The notes beneath the pieces are model-generated. The model made no database searches. It saw only the letters and a program-made list of their open reading frames with translations, and was not told the DNA's origin. A DNA stretch of 12,971 bases from positions 1 to 12,971 of the forward strand of contig DAHUXX010000081.1 of NCBI GenBank assembly GCA_027306955.1, given 5' to 3'. The position numbers and the translations under genes were made by a program. This DNA comes from Acetobacteraceae bacterium (GTDB taxonomy: Bacteria; Pseudomonadota; Alphaproteobacteria; Acetobacterales; Acetobacteraceae). Positions 5,471-12,971 of this stretch are shown here, piece after piece. The stretch's first letter is position 1, and each line of letters begins with the position of its first letter.

Positions 5471-7247
5471 TCCGCCGGAGGCTGAGCCGGCACCGGCGCT
5501 GCGCTGCGTCGATGTGCGACGGAGCTTCCGCATCGGCAAGCGGGTCGTCGTGGCGCTCGACGGCATCAATGTCGAGGCACGGCGCGGCGGCGTCACGGGG
5601 CTGATCGGACCCGACGCCGCGGGCAAGACCACGCTGATGCGGCTCGCGGCCGGGCTGCTGCTGCCGGATTCCGGGCGTATCGAGGTGCTGGGCATCGACG
5701 TCGCGCGCGATCCGCTCGCGGTGCAGGCGCGCGTTGGCTACATGCCGCAGCATTTCGGCCTCTACGAGGATCTTTCGGTCCGCGAGAACCTCGACCTCTA
5801 TGCGGACCTGCAGGGCGTTGCGCCAGCGGAACGGCCGGCGCGCTACGCCGAGCTGCTGCACATGACGGGGCTCGGCCCCTTCACCGGGCGTATGGCCGGC
5901 CGGCTGTCCGGGGGAATGAAGCAGAAGCTCGGCCTCGCCTGCACACTGGTTCAGCCGCCGGAGCTGCTGCTGCTCGACGAACCGACTGTGGGCGTCGATC
6001 CGGTCTCCCGCCGCGAGCTGTGGCAGATCATCGACCATCTGACGCGCGGTCTGCGCACCACCGTGCTGTTCAGCACCGCCTATCTCGACGAGGCCGAGCG
6101 TTGCGACACCGTGCTGCTGCTGCACGAGGGCAAGCTGCTCGGCAGCGGCCCGCCGCGCGAGATTTCCGGCGCGATGGAGGGGCGCAGCTTTCACGCTGTC
6201 GCCTCGCTCGGACGACGGCAACTGCAGGAACGCCTGGCGTCGTTGCCCTGGGTCATGGATGCGGTGATCCAGAGCGGTGGGGTGCGCGTGGTCACCGCGA
6301 CGCGAACAGCGCCCGATCCCGCCAGCGTGTGGCCGCCGGTGCCGGATCTGCGGTTCACGCCAGTGCCGGCGCGCTTCGAGGACGGGTTTGTCGCGCGTCT
6401 CAATGATACGATGGGCCGAACGGCCCCGTCGTCCCCAGCCTCGGCGGAAGGCGGGCTGCGCGCCGCGCTGCCGCCTCCCGCCCAGGATGGGGAGGTTATC
6501 GTCGTCGAGCACCTGACCCGCCGTTTCGGGGACTTTACCGCGGTGGACGACATCAGCTTCGGCGTCCGCCGCGGCGAGATCTTCGGTCTCCTCGGCGCCA
6601 ATGGCGCGGGCAAGTCCACCACGTTCCGCATGCTGTGCGGCCTCCTGCCGCCCACGTCGGGCCGGCTGCGCGTGGCTGGCTTCGACCTGCGCACGGCGGC
6701 GGCGCCGGTGCGCGGGCGCATCGGCTACATGGCACAGAAATTCTCGCTCTATGGCGACTTGTCGGTGGCCCAGAACCTGCGCTTCTTCGCCAGCGCTTAC
6801 CGGCTGCGCGGGGCGCGGCGCGCCGAGCGAATTGCCTGGGCGAGTGAGGAGTTCGAGCTCGCGCCGATGCAGGACGCGACGGCCCGTGACCTGCCGCTTG
6901 GTTTCAAGCAGCGCCTGGCACTCGCTTGTGCGCTGATGCATGAGCCCGAGATCCTGTTTCTCGACGAGCCGACCTCGGGTGTCGACCCGCTGGGACGGCG
7001 GGAGTTCTGGCGGCGCATCAATGGGCTCGCGGAGCTGGGTGTCACGGTGCTGGTGACGACGCATTTCATGGAGGAGGCGGAATACTGCGACCGGCTGGCG
7101 ATCATGGCGCAGGGCCGCGTGCTGAGCGCCGGTACGCCGGAGGCGATCAAGGCCACCGCGCGCACCGCGAGCCGGCCCGACCCCACCATGGAGGACGCCT
7201 TCATCGCGGTGATCGAGGCCGCCGATAACAGGGGGCTCGCGGCATGA
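5454..7247 (+). CDS. ybhF: ABC exporter ATPase with two fused nucleotide-binding domains, YbhF-like
   Basis: Cytosolic ATPase of 597 residues powering the exporter. Domain one (about 15-235): Walker A GPDAAGKTT (52-60), Q-loop Gln99, signature LSGG (151-154), Walker B LLLLDE (171-176). Domain two (about 347-565): Walker A GANGAGKST (381-389), Q-loop Gln428, Walker B LFLDE (501-505), switch His537. Two departures stand out. Domain one has Ala209 where the switch His normally sits (STAYLDEAE), and domain two has LPLG at 480-483 instead of LSGG. In the folded head-to-tail pair both faults fall in the same composite site, leaving the other site (Walker A, Walker B and His of domain two with LSGG of domain one) intact. 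A linker of about 110 residues joins the domains. The start at ATG 5454 overlaps the adaptor gene, and the stop overlaps the next start in ATGA, so translation is probably coupled. Confidence 0.92.
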   Translation: MPPGVDPPEAEPAPALRCVDVRRSFRIGKRVVVALDGINVEARRGGVTGLIGPDAAGKTTLMRLAAGLLLPDSGRIEVLGIDVARDPLAVQARVGYMPQHFGLYEDLSVRENLDLYADLQGVAPAERPARYAELLHMTGLGPFTGRMAGRLSGGMKQKLGLACTLVQPPELLLLDEPTVGVDPVSRRELWQIIDHLTRGLRTTVLFSTAYLDEAERCDTVLLLHEGKLLGSGPPREISGAMEGRSFHAVASLGRRQLQERLASLPWVMDAVIQSGGVRVVTATRTAPDPASVWPPVPDLRFTPVPARFEDGFVARLNDTMGRTAPSSPASAEGGLRAALPPPAQDGEVIVVEHLTRRFGDFTAVDDISFGVRRGEIFGLLGANGAGKSTTFRMLCGLLPPTSGRLRVAGFDLRTAAAPVRGRIGYMAQKFSLYGDLSVAQNLRFFASAYRLRGARRAERIAWASEEFELAPMQDATARDLPLGFKQRLALACALMHEPEILFLDEPTSGVDPLGRREFWRRINGLAELGVTVLVTTHFMEEAEYCDRLAIMAQGRVLSAGTPEAIKATARTASRPDPTMEDAFIAVIEAADNRGLAA

Positions 7248-8368
7248 ACCAGGTGGCATTCCGCCGCCTGCGCGGCCTGCTGCGCAAGGAGTTCCTGCAG
7301 ATCTGGCGCGACCCCTCGGCGCTGGCGATCGCCTTCCTGCTGCCCGCGGTGCTGCTGCTGATCTTCGGCTATGGCGTTTCGTTGGACGCGCGAAACGTAC
7401 CGCTGGCGCTGGTGGTGCAGCGCCCCGGCGCGCTCGCCGCGAGTTTCACCAGCGCCTTTGCCCGCTCGCCCTATTTCCGTCCGCGTGCGTTCCTCGACAT
7501 CCAGCAGGCCGAACGTGCGATGCAGGCACGCGAGGTGAAGGGCGTCGTCTGGCTGCCGAGCGACTTCGCCCGCCGCGCCGAGCATGGGGGAAACTCGCCG
7601 ATCGGCGTGATCGTGAACGGCGTCGACGCCAACGATGCCCGGCTCATTGAGGGCTATGTGCAGCAGGTCTGGGCGACCTGGCTCACGGCCGAGGCGCGCG
7701 CGCAAGGCCAGGCATCGCCGACGCCGCTGTCAGCCCAGCCGCGGGTGCGGTTCAACCCCGCGGTGAGCAGCCGAAACTATCTGGTGCCGGGGCTGATCGC
7801 GGTGATCATGACCTTGACTGGGGCGCTGCTGACCGCGCTGGTGATCGCGCGCGAGTGGGAACGTGGCACGATGGAGGCGCTGATGGTCACCCGCGTGGCC
7901 ATGCGCGAAATCCTGCTCGCGAAGCTCGTTCCGTATTTCCTGCTCGGCATGGGCGGCATGGCCGCCTCGGTCGCAATGGCGGTGCTGCTGTTCGGCGTGC
8001 CGCTGGTGGGGGCGTGGTGGGTGCTGGCCGGCGCCTCCGCCCTGTTTATGCTGGCGGCCCTGGGCATGGGGCTCCTGATCTCCAGTTTCGCGCGCAACCA
8101 GTTCGTCGCCGGGCAGATCGCCATTATCGTGACGTTTTTGCCGGCCTTCCTCCTCTCCGGCTTTGTCTTCGACATCGGCAGTATGCCGCGCGTGGTGCAA
8201 TGGATCACGCATGTGGTGGCAGCGCGGTATTTCGTTGCCATCCTGCAATCCGTGTTCCTGGCCGGCGACGTGTGGTCGGTGATCCTGCCCAACGCGCTGG
8301 CACTCGCGGTGATGGCGGTGCTGTTCCTCGGTCTCGCACGCGCCGTGTTTCACCGGCGGCTGGACTGA
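7244..8368 (+). CDS. ybhS: ABC-2 type permease subunit, YbhS-like
   Basis: Inner-membrane subunit of 374 residues. A basic amphipathic start (RRLRGLLRKEFLQIWRDP, residues 7-24) is typical of ABC-2 permeases and precedes the first membrane segment (about 26-44). A large periplasmic domain follows (about 45-178), then five membrane segments from about 180 to 367. The conserved coupling region AREWERGTMEALMVTR (202-217) lies after the second segment. It shares its layout with the next gene product, and the two should form the channel for the ATPase. Start ATG 7244 overlaps the previous stop by 4 bp, and a G-rich AGGGGG lies about 9 nt before it. The substrate is unknown; in E. coli this family has been linked to antibiotic and cation efflux. 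Confidence 0.9.
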   Translation: MNQVAFRRLRGLLRKEFLQIWRDPSALAIAFLLPAVLLLIFGYGVSLDARNVPLALVVQRPGALAASFTSAFARSPYFRPRAFLDIQQAERAMQAREVKGVVWLPSDFARRAEHGGNSPIGVIVNGVDANDARLIEGYVQQVWATWLTAEARAQGQASPTPLSAQPRVRFNPAVSSRNYLVPGLIAVIMTLTGALLTALVIAREWERGTMEALMVTRVAMREILLAKLVPYFLLGMGGMAASVAMAVLLFGVPLVGAWWVLAGASALFMLAALGMGLLISSFARNQFVAGQIAIIVTFLPAFLLSGFVFDIGSMPRVVQWITHVVAARYFVAILQSVFLAGDVWSVILPNALALAVMAVLFLGLARAVFHRRLD

Positions 8369-8373
8369 CGCGG

Positions 8374-9483
8374 ATGTGGCGGCAGGTTCTGGCACTCGTC
8401 ATCAAGGAGCTGCTCGCGGTGTTGCGCGACGCCAAGAGCCGCGCGGTGCTGATCGGGCCGCCGCTGATCCAGCTCATCGTGTTCGGCTATGCCGCGACAT
8501 TTGACCTCAACCACGTGCCGATGGCGATCTACAACCAGGATCCGAGCCAGGCCTCGCGCGAGCTGGTGGCGCATTTCGCGGGCTCGCCCACGTTCCACGT
8601 GGTGGCGATGCTCGGCAGCGAGCGGCCGATCGACAACCTGATTGACTCGCGGCAGGTGCAGCTCGTGCTGGTGATCGACCGGCGTTTCACCCGCGACCTG
8701 CTGGCGCACCAGCCGGCCCCGGTGCAGGCCATCGTCGATGGGCGGAACTCCAACACCGCGCTGCTGATCGAGGGCTATGCCAACACCATCCTGACCAATT
8801 TTGCCTTGAACTGGGATGCCGCGCATGGTGGCCCGGCGCCGTCCGCGGTGCTGGACCTGCGTGCGCTCTACAACCCCACGCTGAGTTCACGCTGGTTCAT
8901 TGTGCCGGGGATCGTGGCGCTGCTGACCCAGGTTGTGACCCTGCTGGTCGTGGGGCTCTCGGTCGCGCGCGAACGCGAAACGGGAACGTTCGACCAGCTG
9001 CTGGTGACGCCGATGCGCCCGGTGGACATCCTGCTGGGAAAGGGTCTGCCGGGATTGCTGATCGGCACCGTGGAGGCCTCGGTGATCATCGTCGCCGCCG
9101 TCTTCTGGTTCGACATACCGCTGCGCGGCGGGCTGCTGCCGCTCTATCTCGGGCTTCTGCTGTTCGTGATCGCGGTGAGCGGGATCGGGCTGATGATCTC
9201 CTCGCTTGTGTCCACACAGCAGCAGGCGCTGCTCGGCGCCTTCCTGTTCATGGTGCCGTCGATCATTCTCTCGGGGTTCGCGACCCCGATCGCCAACATG
9301 CCCGTCTGGGTGCAGGATCTCACGCTGATCAACCCGATGCGCTACTTCCTGGTGATCGTGCGCGGCGTGTTCCTGCAGGGCGCCGACATCGGTTCGCTCA
9401 CGTCACAATACTGGCCGATGGCGACGATCGGCGCCGTCAACCTGGTTGCGGCCGCGTGGCTGTTCCGCCGGCGGACGATCTGA
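8374..9483 (+). CDS. ybhR: ABC-2 type permease subunit, YbhR-like
   Basis: Second inner-membrane permease subunit, 369 residues, with the same plan as its neighbour. A basic start leads to membrane segment one (about 25-43), a periplasmic domain (about 44-175) and five C-terminal segments (about 177-365). The coupling motif ARERETGTFDQLLVTP spans residues 198-213. The ATG at 8374 lies 5 bp after the previous stop; an open frame continues upstream of it, but that part lies inside the neighbouring gene and reads as Arg-rich shadow sequence. It closes the four-gene operon. The pair YbhS/YbhR occurs as separate, related genes in E. coli, as here, so the permease is a heterodimer. Confidence 0.9.
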   Translation: MWRQVLALVIKELLAVLRDAKSRAVLIGPPLIQLIVFGYAATFDLNHVPMAIYNQDPSQASRELVAHFAGSPTFHVVAMLGSERPIDNLIDSRQVQLVLVIDRRFTRDLLAHQPAPVQAIVDGRNSNTALLIEGYANTILTNFALNWDAAHGGPAPSAVLDLRALYNPTLSSRWFIVPGIVALLTQVVTLLVVGLSVARERETGTFDQLLVTPMRPVDILLGKGLPGLLIGTVEASVIIVAAVFWFDIPLRGGLLPLYLGLLLFVIAVSGIGLMISSLVSTQQQALLGAFLFMVPSIILSGFATPIANMPVWVQDLTLINPMRYFLVIVRGVFLQGADIGSLTSQYWPMATIGAVNLVAAAWLFRRRTI

Positions 9484-9503
9484 CCGCGCCGTCCGCCACA
9501 CCC

Positions 9504-9536
9504 GCGCGCCTTGCGGCTCAGCCGTGGCCGGCGCGC
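9504..9536. terminator. Candidate hairpin at the convergent junction
   Basis: GCGCGCC (9504-9510) pairs with GGCGCGC (9530-9536). The intervening loop forms its own small CGGC/GCCG hairpin (9514-9517 with 9521-9524), whose loop is the complement of the stop codon of the minus-strand gene. The exporter operon ends at 9483 and the minus-strand gene ends at 9518, so this is the right place for a shared terminator. There is no T-run. Confidence 0.35.
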
Positions 9537-10672
9537 AGCGCCCGGTCGAGATCGGCGTAGAGATCGTCGACGTCCTCGATCCCGGTCGAGAGGCGCAGCA
9601 GGTCGGTGGGGCAGGGCGTGCCGGCGCCCTCGATGGAGGCGCGGTGCTCGATCAGGCTCTCGACGCCGCCGAGCGAGGTCGCGCGCTTGTAGAGCGCGAC
9701 ATGCGCCGCCGTCCGCACCGCGGCCGCCTCCCCGCCCACCACCTGGATCGAGAGCATGTAGCCGAAGCCACCGTGCATCTGCCGTCGCGCCACATCGTGG
9801 CCCGGGTGCTGCGGCAGGCCGGGATACAGCACGCGCGCGACCAACGGATGCGCGGAGAGCCGCTCGGCCAGCGCCAGCGCGGACACGGATTGCCGCTCCT
9901 GGCGCAGATGCAGCGTGCGCATGCCGCGCATCAGCAGGAAGGCCTCGAACGGGCCGAGGATGCCGCCCTGCGTCTTGCGGACCGTTTTGACCCGCTCCCA
10001 GAACGGCGTCTCCTCGCGCGCGGCGAGTGCGCCGGCGATGACGTCGGAATGGCCGTTCAGCACCTTGGTTGCCGCGTGCATGACGAGGTCCGCGCCCAGC
10101 GTCAGCGGGCGGGTGTGCACCGGCGAGGCGCAGGTGGAATCCACCGCGAGGTGGGCGCCCGCGGCGTGTGCGATCACGGCAGCGGCCTCGATATCGGTGA
10201 TGGTCCAGAGCGGGTTGGACGGGGTTTCCAGCCACACGAGCCTGGTGGCACCCGGCTTCACCGCCGCCTTGAGCGCCGCGAGGTCGTCGGTCTCGACGAA
10301 ATCCACCGCGAGCCCCCAGCGCGTCGCTTCGCTCAGCAGCCAGGCGCGCAGGCCCCAGTACATCACCTTCGGCGCCACGATGTGGTCGCCGGGCGACAGC
10401 GCGAGGAAGACCGCGGTCGCCGCCGCCATGCCGGAGGCGAAGAGCAGCGCGCCGGCGTCCGCCTCCTCCAGCATCGCGAGCACCGCTTCGGCCTCGCGCG
10501 TCGTCTCGTTGTCCGGCCGGCCGTAGATGAAGCCGGAGGAATAAGCGTTGTCCTCGTCGCGGACATAAGTGGTGGCGACGTGTATCGGCGGCACGATCGC
10601 GCGGGTCAGCGGATCGATCTTGCCCATCGCCTGGGCGGCGAGCGAGCGGGGGTGGAGCGCAGGTTTGGTCAT
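9518..10672 (-). CDS. PLP-dependent trans-sulfuration enzyme (cystathionine gamma-synthase/beta-lyase family)
   Basis: Cytosolic enzyme of 384 residues from the Cys/Met metabolism family, which makes or breaks C-S bonds in cystathionine, homocysteine or methionine. The PLP lysine is Lys203 in MHAATKVLNGHSD. Asp178 (VDST) should hold the pyridine nitrogen, Ser80-Gly81-Met82 the phosphate, and Tyr105 stacks on the cofactor. Arg360 in DLLRLSTGIEDVDDL should bind the substrate carboxylate. The usual YxRxxNPT motif reads Y50-G-R-P-D-N-E-T57, so its Pro is replaced by Glu56. The exact reaction (synthase, lyase or sulfhydrylase) cannot be settled from sequence. ATG 10672 is preferred over the in-frame ATG at 10708, because a TATAGT element lies between them and the family normally starts near the former. 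It lies downstream of the flavoprotein gene on the same strand. Confidence 0.88.
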   Translation of the reverse strand: MTKPALHPRSLAAQAMGKIDPLTRAIVPPIHVATTYVRDEDNAYSSGFIYGRPDNETTREAEAVLAMLEEADAGALLFASGMAAATAVFLALSPGDHIVAPKVMYWGLRAWLLSEATRWGLAVDFVETDDLAALKAAVKPGATRLVWLETPSNPLWTITDIEAAAVIAHAAGAHLAVDSTCASPVHTRPLTLGADLVMHAATKVLNGHSDVIAGALAAREETPFWERVKTVRKTQGGILGPFEAFLLMRGMRTLHLRQERQSVSALALAERLSAHPLVARVLYPGLPQHPGHDVARRQMHGGFGYMLSIQVVGGEAAAVRTAAHVALYKRATSLGGVESLIEHRASIEGAGTPCPTDLLRLSTGIEDVDDLYADLDRALRAGHG

Positions 10673-10690
10673 GGCTGGATCCGGATTTCT

Positions 10691-10696
10691 ACTATA
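10691..10696 (-). promoter_or_regulatory. Candidate -10 element of the trans-sulfuration enzyme gene
   Basis: On the minus strand TATAGT matches the -10 consensus at five of six positions and is the only such A/T patch in the 79-bp gap. It would start transcription near 10684, 12 nt before ATG 10672. It sits inside an eight-bp palindrome ACTATAGT (10691-10698). No good -35 lies 16-18 bp upstream; TTGACG is present but 31 bp away. Confidence 0.35.
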
Positions 10697-10751
10697 GTGG
10701 ACATTCATCTCACCACGCGGCTGCCAGCGTCAAGGGTTGCCGACCCGGCGC

Positions 10752-12203
10752 TCAGTGGCGGCGCCAGCGATGGAAGGCGCGCATCAGGCCCGGCGCCCAT
10801 CCAGGCACGTGAGCCCGCCGCCACTGTCCGCCGGCGTCACGCGTCGCCTCGGCGTAGGTCGGGTAGGCGTGCACCAGGGAGAGCAGCGATTGGAGGCCGA
10901 GGTCGTTCTGCATCGCGAGCGCCACCTGGGCGAGCATCTCGCCCGCGCGCGGCGCGGCGATGGTCACGCCGAGGATGCGATCCTTGCCGTGGGCCGTCAG
11001 CACCTTGACGAAACCTTCCCGCGCGTCGTCGGCGATAGCGCGGTCGAGTTCCGCGAGGTCGTGGAACGTCACCTCGTAGACCACGCCGCGCTCGCGCAGC
11101 TCCCGCTCCGTGGCGCCGGCGCGCGCGATCTCCGGGGCGATGTAGGTGACGGCGGGCATCACCGCGCGGTCCGGGCGGATGCGGTGGAAAGGCCGGAACA
11201 GGGCGTTCACCGCCGCATGCCACCCCTGGTGCCCGGCGGCGTGGGTGAACTGCCATGGCCCCGCGACGTCGCCGCAGGCGTAGATGCCGGGCACGGAGGT
11301 CTCGAGCCACGGCGAGGTCGCGATGCTGCCGTCCGGCCGCAGCGCCGCGCCGAGTTCCTCGAGCCCGAAACCCTTGGTGCGCGGCCTGCGCCCAGCGGCG
11401 ACCAGCACCCTGTCGAACGCCAGCGCTTCCTCGCCGCCCGCGTGGCGCACCAGCATTCGCCGCTCGCCGTCCGCCATGTGCGCGGCGATGGCCTGGTGCT
11501 CGGTCAGCACGCGCACCCCGTCCCGCTCCAGCGCCGTCCACACCAGGGCCGAGGCTTCCTCCTCCTCGCGTTCAAGGAGGCGGGCGGCGCGCTGGACCAG
11601 CGTAACCGCGCTGCCCAGCCGGACGAAGGCCTGCGCCAGCTCGCAGCCGATCGGCCCGCCCCCCAGGATCAGCAGCCGGCGCGGCGCCTCCTGCAGGCGC
11701 CACAGCGTCTCGGAGGTGAGGAAGTCGACGTCGGCCAGACCCGGCACATCGGGCACGTGCGGCGCGGCGCCGCTGGCGACGACGATCGCGCGCGTCGTGA
11801 GGATGTCCTCGCCGACCGCGACTGCGCGGGGTGAGACGATGCGCGCATGGCCGTGGCGCACATCCACGCCCAAAGCGCGGAAGCGCTCCGCCGAGTCGTG
11901 CGGTGCCACCGCTGCGATCGCACCACGGATATGCGCGAAGGCGGCGCGCGTGTCGGCGGAGCCCGGCATCGGCAGCAGGCCCATCGCCGCAGCCTGCCGC
12001 GCGGCGTGCACGAGGTGGGCGGCATGGATCAGCGCCTTGGACGGAACGCAGCCGGTGTTGAGGCAGTCGCCCCCCATCGCCTGCGCCTCGATCAGCGTCA
12101 CGCTGGCGCCCAGCTGCGCCGCGACCATGGCGGCGACGAGCCCGGCCGAGCCCGCGCCGATCACCACCAGGTTGCGGTCGAACCGTTTTGTCATTGCACT
12201 CAT
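10752..12203 (-). CDS. FAD-dependent pyridine nucleotide-disulfide oxidoreductase (mercuric reductase/lipoamide dehydrogenase-like)
   Basis: Flavoprotein of 483 residues, soluble. The FAD-binding GAGSAG is at 16-21, the redox-active disulfide is Cys47-x4-Cys52 in GGDCLNTGCVPSKAL, and the NAD(P)-binding GGGPIG is at 181-186. The second FAD motif is ACGDVAG (309-315), and a dimerisation domain runs from about 347. At the C-terminus HAYPTYAE (445-452) has Tyr447 in the place of the catalytic His of lipoamide dehydrogenase, with Glu452 retained. No MerA-type N-terminal metal-binding domain or C-terminal Cys pair is visible, so mercury reduction is unlikely. Lack of the His also argues against lipoamide dehydrogenase; the substrate is unknown. 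At the end of the second NAD(P) strand Gln204 replaces the Glu that favours NADH. ATG 12203 is supported by GGGAGG six nt upstream. It lies 75 bp after the patatin gene on the same strand and may share its transcript. Confidence 0.87.
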   Translation of the reverse strand: MSAMTKRFDRNLVVIGAGSAGLVAAMVAAQLGASVTLIEAQAMGGDCLNTGCVPSKALIHAAHLVHAARQAAAMGLLPMPGSADTRAAFAHIRGAIAAVAPHDSAERFRALGVDVRHGHARIVSPRAVAVGEDILTTRAIVVASGAAPHVPDVPGLADVDFLTSETLWRLQEAPRRLLILGGGPIGCELAQAFVRLGSAVTLVQRAARLLEREEEEASALVWTALERDGVRVLTEHQAIAAHMADGERRMLVRHAGGEEALAFDRVLVAAGRRPRTKGFGLEELGAALRPDGSIATSPWLETSVPGIYACGDVAGPWQFTHAAGHQGWHAAVNALFRPFHRIRPDRAVMPAVTYIAPEIARAGATERELRERGVVYEVTFHDLAELDRAIADDAREGFVKVLTAHGKDRILGVTIAAPRAGEMLAQVALAMQNDLGLQSLLSLVHAYPTYAEATRDAGGQWRRAHVPGWAPGLMRAFHRWRRH

Positions 12204-12204
12204 G

Positions 12205-12215
12205 ACAGCCTCCCG
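12205..12215 (-). promoter_or_regulatory. Ribosome binding site fixing the oxidoreductase start
   Basis: On the minus strand CGGGAGG followed by CTGTC precedes ATG 12203 with about 5-6 nt spacing. It selects 12203 over the second ATG at 12194. Confidence 0.55.
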
Positions 12216-12278
12216 CGCGGCGCTGGCCGGGGCCCGACGCCCGTGCGGGCAAGTAGTCCCGATGACATGAAGACCGTT

Positions 12279-12971
12279 TTACTTCGCGGAACTTTGCCGG
12301 GGGTCGTGCATGACCTCGAAAACGCGCACGCCCACTTCCCGCGGCTTCGGCGCGAGCCATGGCGAGACCCGTAGCGTCGTCGCGGCATCCGCCACGCCCT
12401 GTTGCCAGCGCGCCTCCATCGTGGCGCGGCTGAACTCGTAGTCCTTGGCAGCACCTTGCGGCCGGTCCGGCCGGTAGACGAGCTGCACGATGTCCATCTC
12501 TGTCACGCAGCCGAATTCGTAGAGGCGCTTCGCCTGCTCGGTCTGGCGCAGTTCCTCTGGCAGCAACCGGTGCAATTCGTTGATGGCATGGCGGACGTCG
12601 TGCTTGTGGCGGAAGATCTCGGTATGGACGCGCGTACGGCTGGAATAACGGATGTCCTTCTCGCGCTCGCTCACCTCCTCGAGGCTTGCGGGCAGCTTGC
12701 CGCCGCCGTGGAACACGTCCACCTGAAAGGCCAGCCGGCTGCGGCGTGGCACGTAGTCGAGTATATATTGCAGCGGCGTGTTGGAAACCAGGCCGCCATC
12801 CCAATAGTACTCACCGTCGATCTCGACCGGCGGGAACCCGGGCGGCAGAGCGCCACTCGCCATGACGTGTTCGGGACGGATCTCGATCTCCGCGCTGTCG
12901 AAATAAAGGAAGTGGCCGGTACGCACATTCACCGCACCGACGCTGAGGCGCATTTCGCCGGTGTGGTTGAT
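12279..12971 (-). CDS. Patatin-like phospholipase with DUF3734 C-terminus (5'-truncated by window edge)
   Basis: The C-terminal 230 residues of a lipid acyl hydrolase. The frame is open to the window end, so the N-terminal part with the oxyanion loop and the nucleophile Ser (GxSxG) is not visible. The patatin catalytic Asp is present at visible residue 58 in YYWDGGLVSNTPLQY, after the typical ASGALPPGFPPVEIDG stretch. The downstream part, with KDIRYSSRTRVHT, the basic HKHDVRHAINEL helix and EFGCVTEMDIVQLVYRP, matches the DUF3734 extension of a proteobacterial family (usually near 380-400 residues). In rhizobia a homologue is annotated as an RpoH suppressor, and the family is often found next to 3-hydroxybutyrate dehydrogenase; both points are from memory. 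ATG 12953 is internal, not the start. It is followed after 75 bp by the flavoprotein gene on the same strand. Confidence 0.85.
   Translation of the reverse strand: MNHTGEMRLSVGAVNVRTGHFLYFDSAEIEIRPEHVMASGALPPGFPPVEIDGEYYWDGGLVSNTPLQYILDYVPRRSRLAFQVDVFHGGGKLPASLEEVSEREKDIRYSSRTRVHTEIFRHKHDVRHAINELHRLLPEELRQTEQAKRLYEFGCVTEMDIVQLVYRPDRPQGAAKDYEFSRATMEARWQQGVADAATTLRVSPWLAPKPREVGVRVFEVMHDPRQSSAK

Noticed and set aside
4187..5695. 502-codon open frame on the minus strand opposite the adaptor gene
   Set aside because: Arg/His-rich product with no recognisable domain, opposite a clear HlyD-family gene.
5286..7259. 657-codon open frame on the minus strand opposite the ATPase gene
   Set aside because: Antisense shadow caused by high GC; composition is Arg/His/Gln/Gly-rich without domains, while the plus strand has full ABC motifs.
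9446..11008. 520-codon plus-strand frame opposite the trans-sulfuration enzyme
   Set aside because: Covers parts of three real genes and has no motif; the minus strand has the PLP lysine and family residues.
12239..12250. GCCC/GGGC hairpin between the patatin and oxidoreductase genes as a terminator
   Set aside because: Only four base pairs with a 4-nt loop and no T-run; too weak to separate the two genes.
11572..12804. 410-codon minus-strand frame spanning the oxidoreductase and patatin genes
   Set aside because: A frame-shifted shadow, Arg/Gly-rich, with the true frames well supported by motifs.

Overview
The window is GC-rich chromosomal DNA from an alphaproteobacterium. A member of the Rhodospirillales/Acetobacteraceae is my best guess from protein style and codon use, but this is an inference. 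There is a PhaB-type acetoacetyl-CoA reductase, so the organism probably makes polyhydroxybutyrate. I see no phage, transposon, integrase, CRISPR array or plasmid signature, and base composition looks even throughout.

Layout. (1) Positions 2-1565, plus strand: the 3' part of phaB, then a DMT/EamA-family exporter 10 bp downstream. (2) 1581-1698: a tRNA-Gly(GCC) gene with a recognisable sigma70-type promoter. (3) 1699-3216: a structured, non-coding leader followed by a membrane protein that joins a DUF1634 domain to a TauE/SafE permease in one chain. (4) 3246-4094: a probable bidirectional terminator hairpin, then a minus-strand universal stress protein gene. The 329-bp divergent gap upstream of that gene carries a perfect FNR-type box. 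(5) 4424-9483, plus strand: a tightly packed four-gene exporter operon equivalent to E. coli ybhGFSR (periplasmic adaptor, fused double ATPase, two ABC-2 permeases). (6) 9518-12203, minus strand: a PLP-dependent trans-sulfuration-type enzyme with its own candidate promoter, and upstream of it a flavoprotein disulfide reductase related to mercuric reductase and dihydrolipoamide dehydrogenase. (7) 12279 to the window edge, minus strand: the C-terminal part of a patatin-like phospholipase of the DUF3734 type.

How the parts relate. The exporter operon is self-contained: an adaptor (YbhG-like), an ATPase with two nucleotide-binding domains of which only one composite site looks fully competent, and a permease pair, forming a tripartite-style efflux pump. 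The stress protein is divergent from it, and both could respond to oxygen through the FNR-type site; the geometry is more convincing for the stress protein. Two genes touch sulfur chemistry (TauE-like permease, trans-sulfuration enzyme), but they are far apart and nothing in the sequence ties them together.

I did not find a clearly new multi-gene system. The items most worth a second look are the DUF1634-TauE fusion with the perfect 10-bp hairpin in its leader, the FNR box in the divergent gap, and the asymmetric ATPase.
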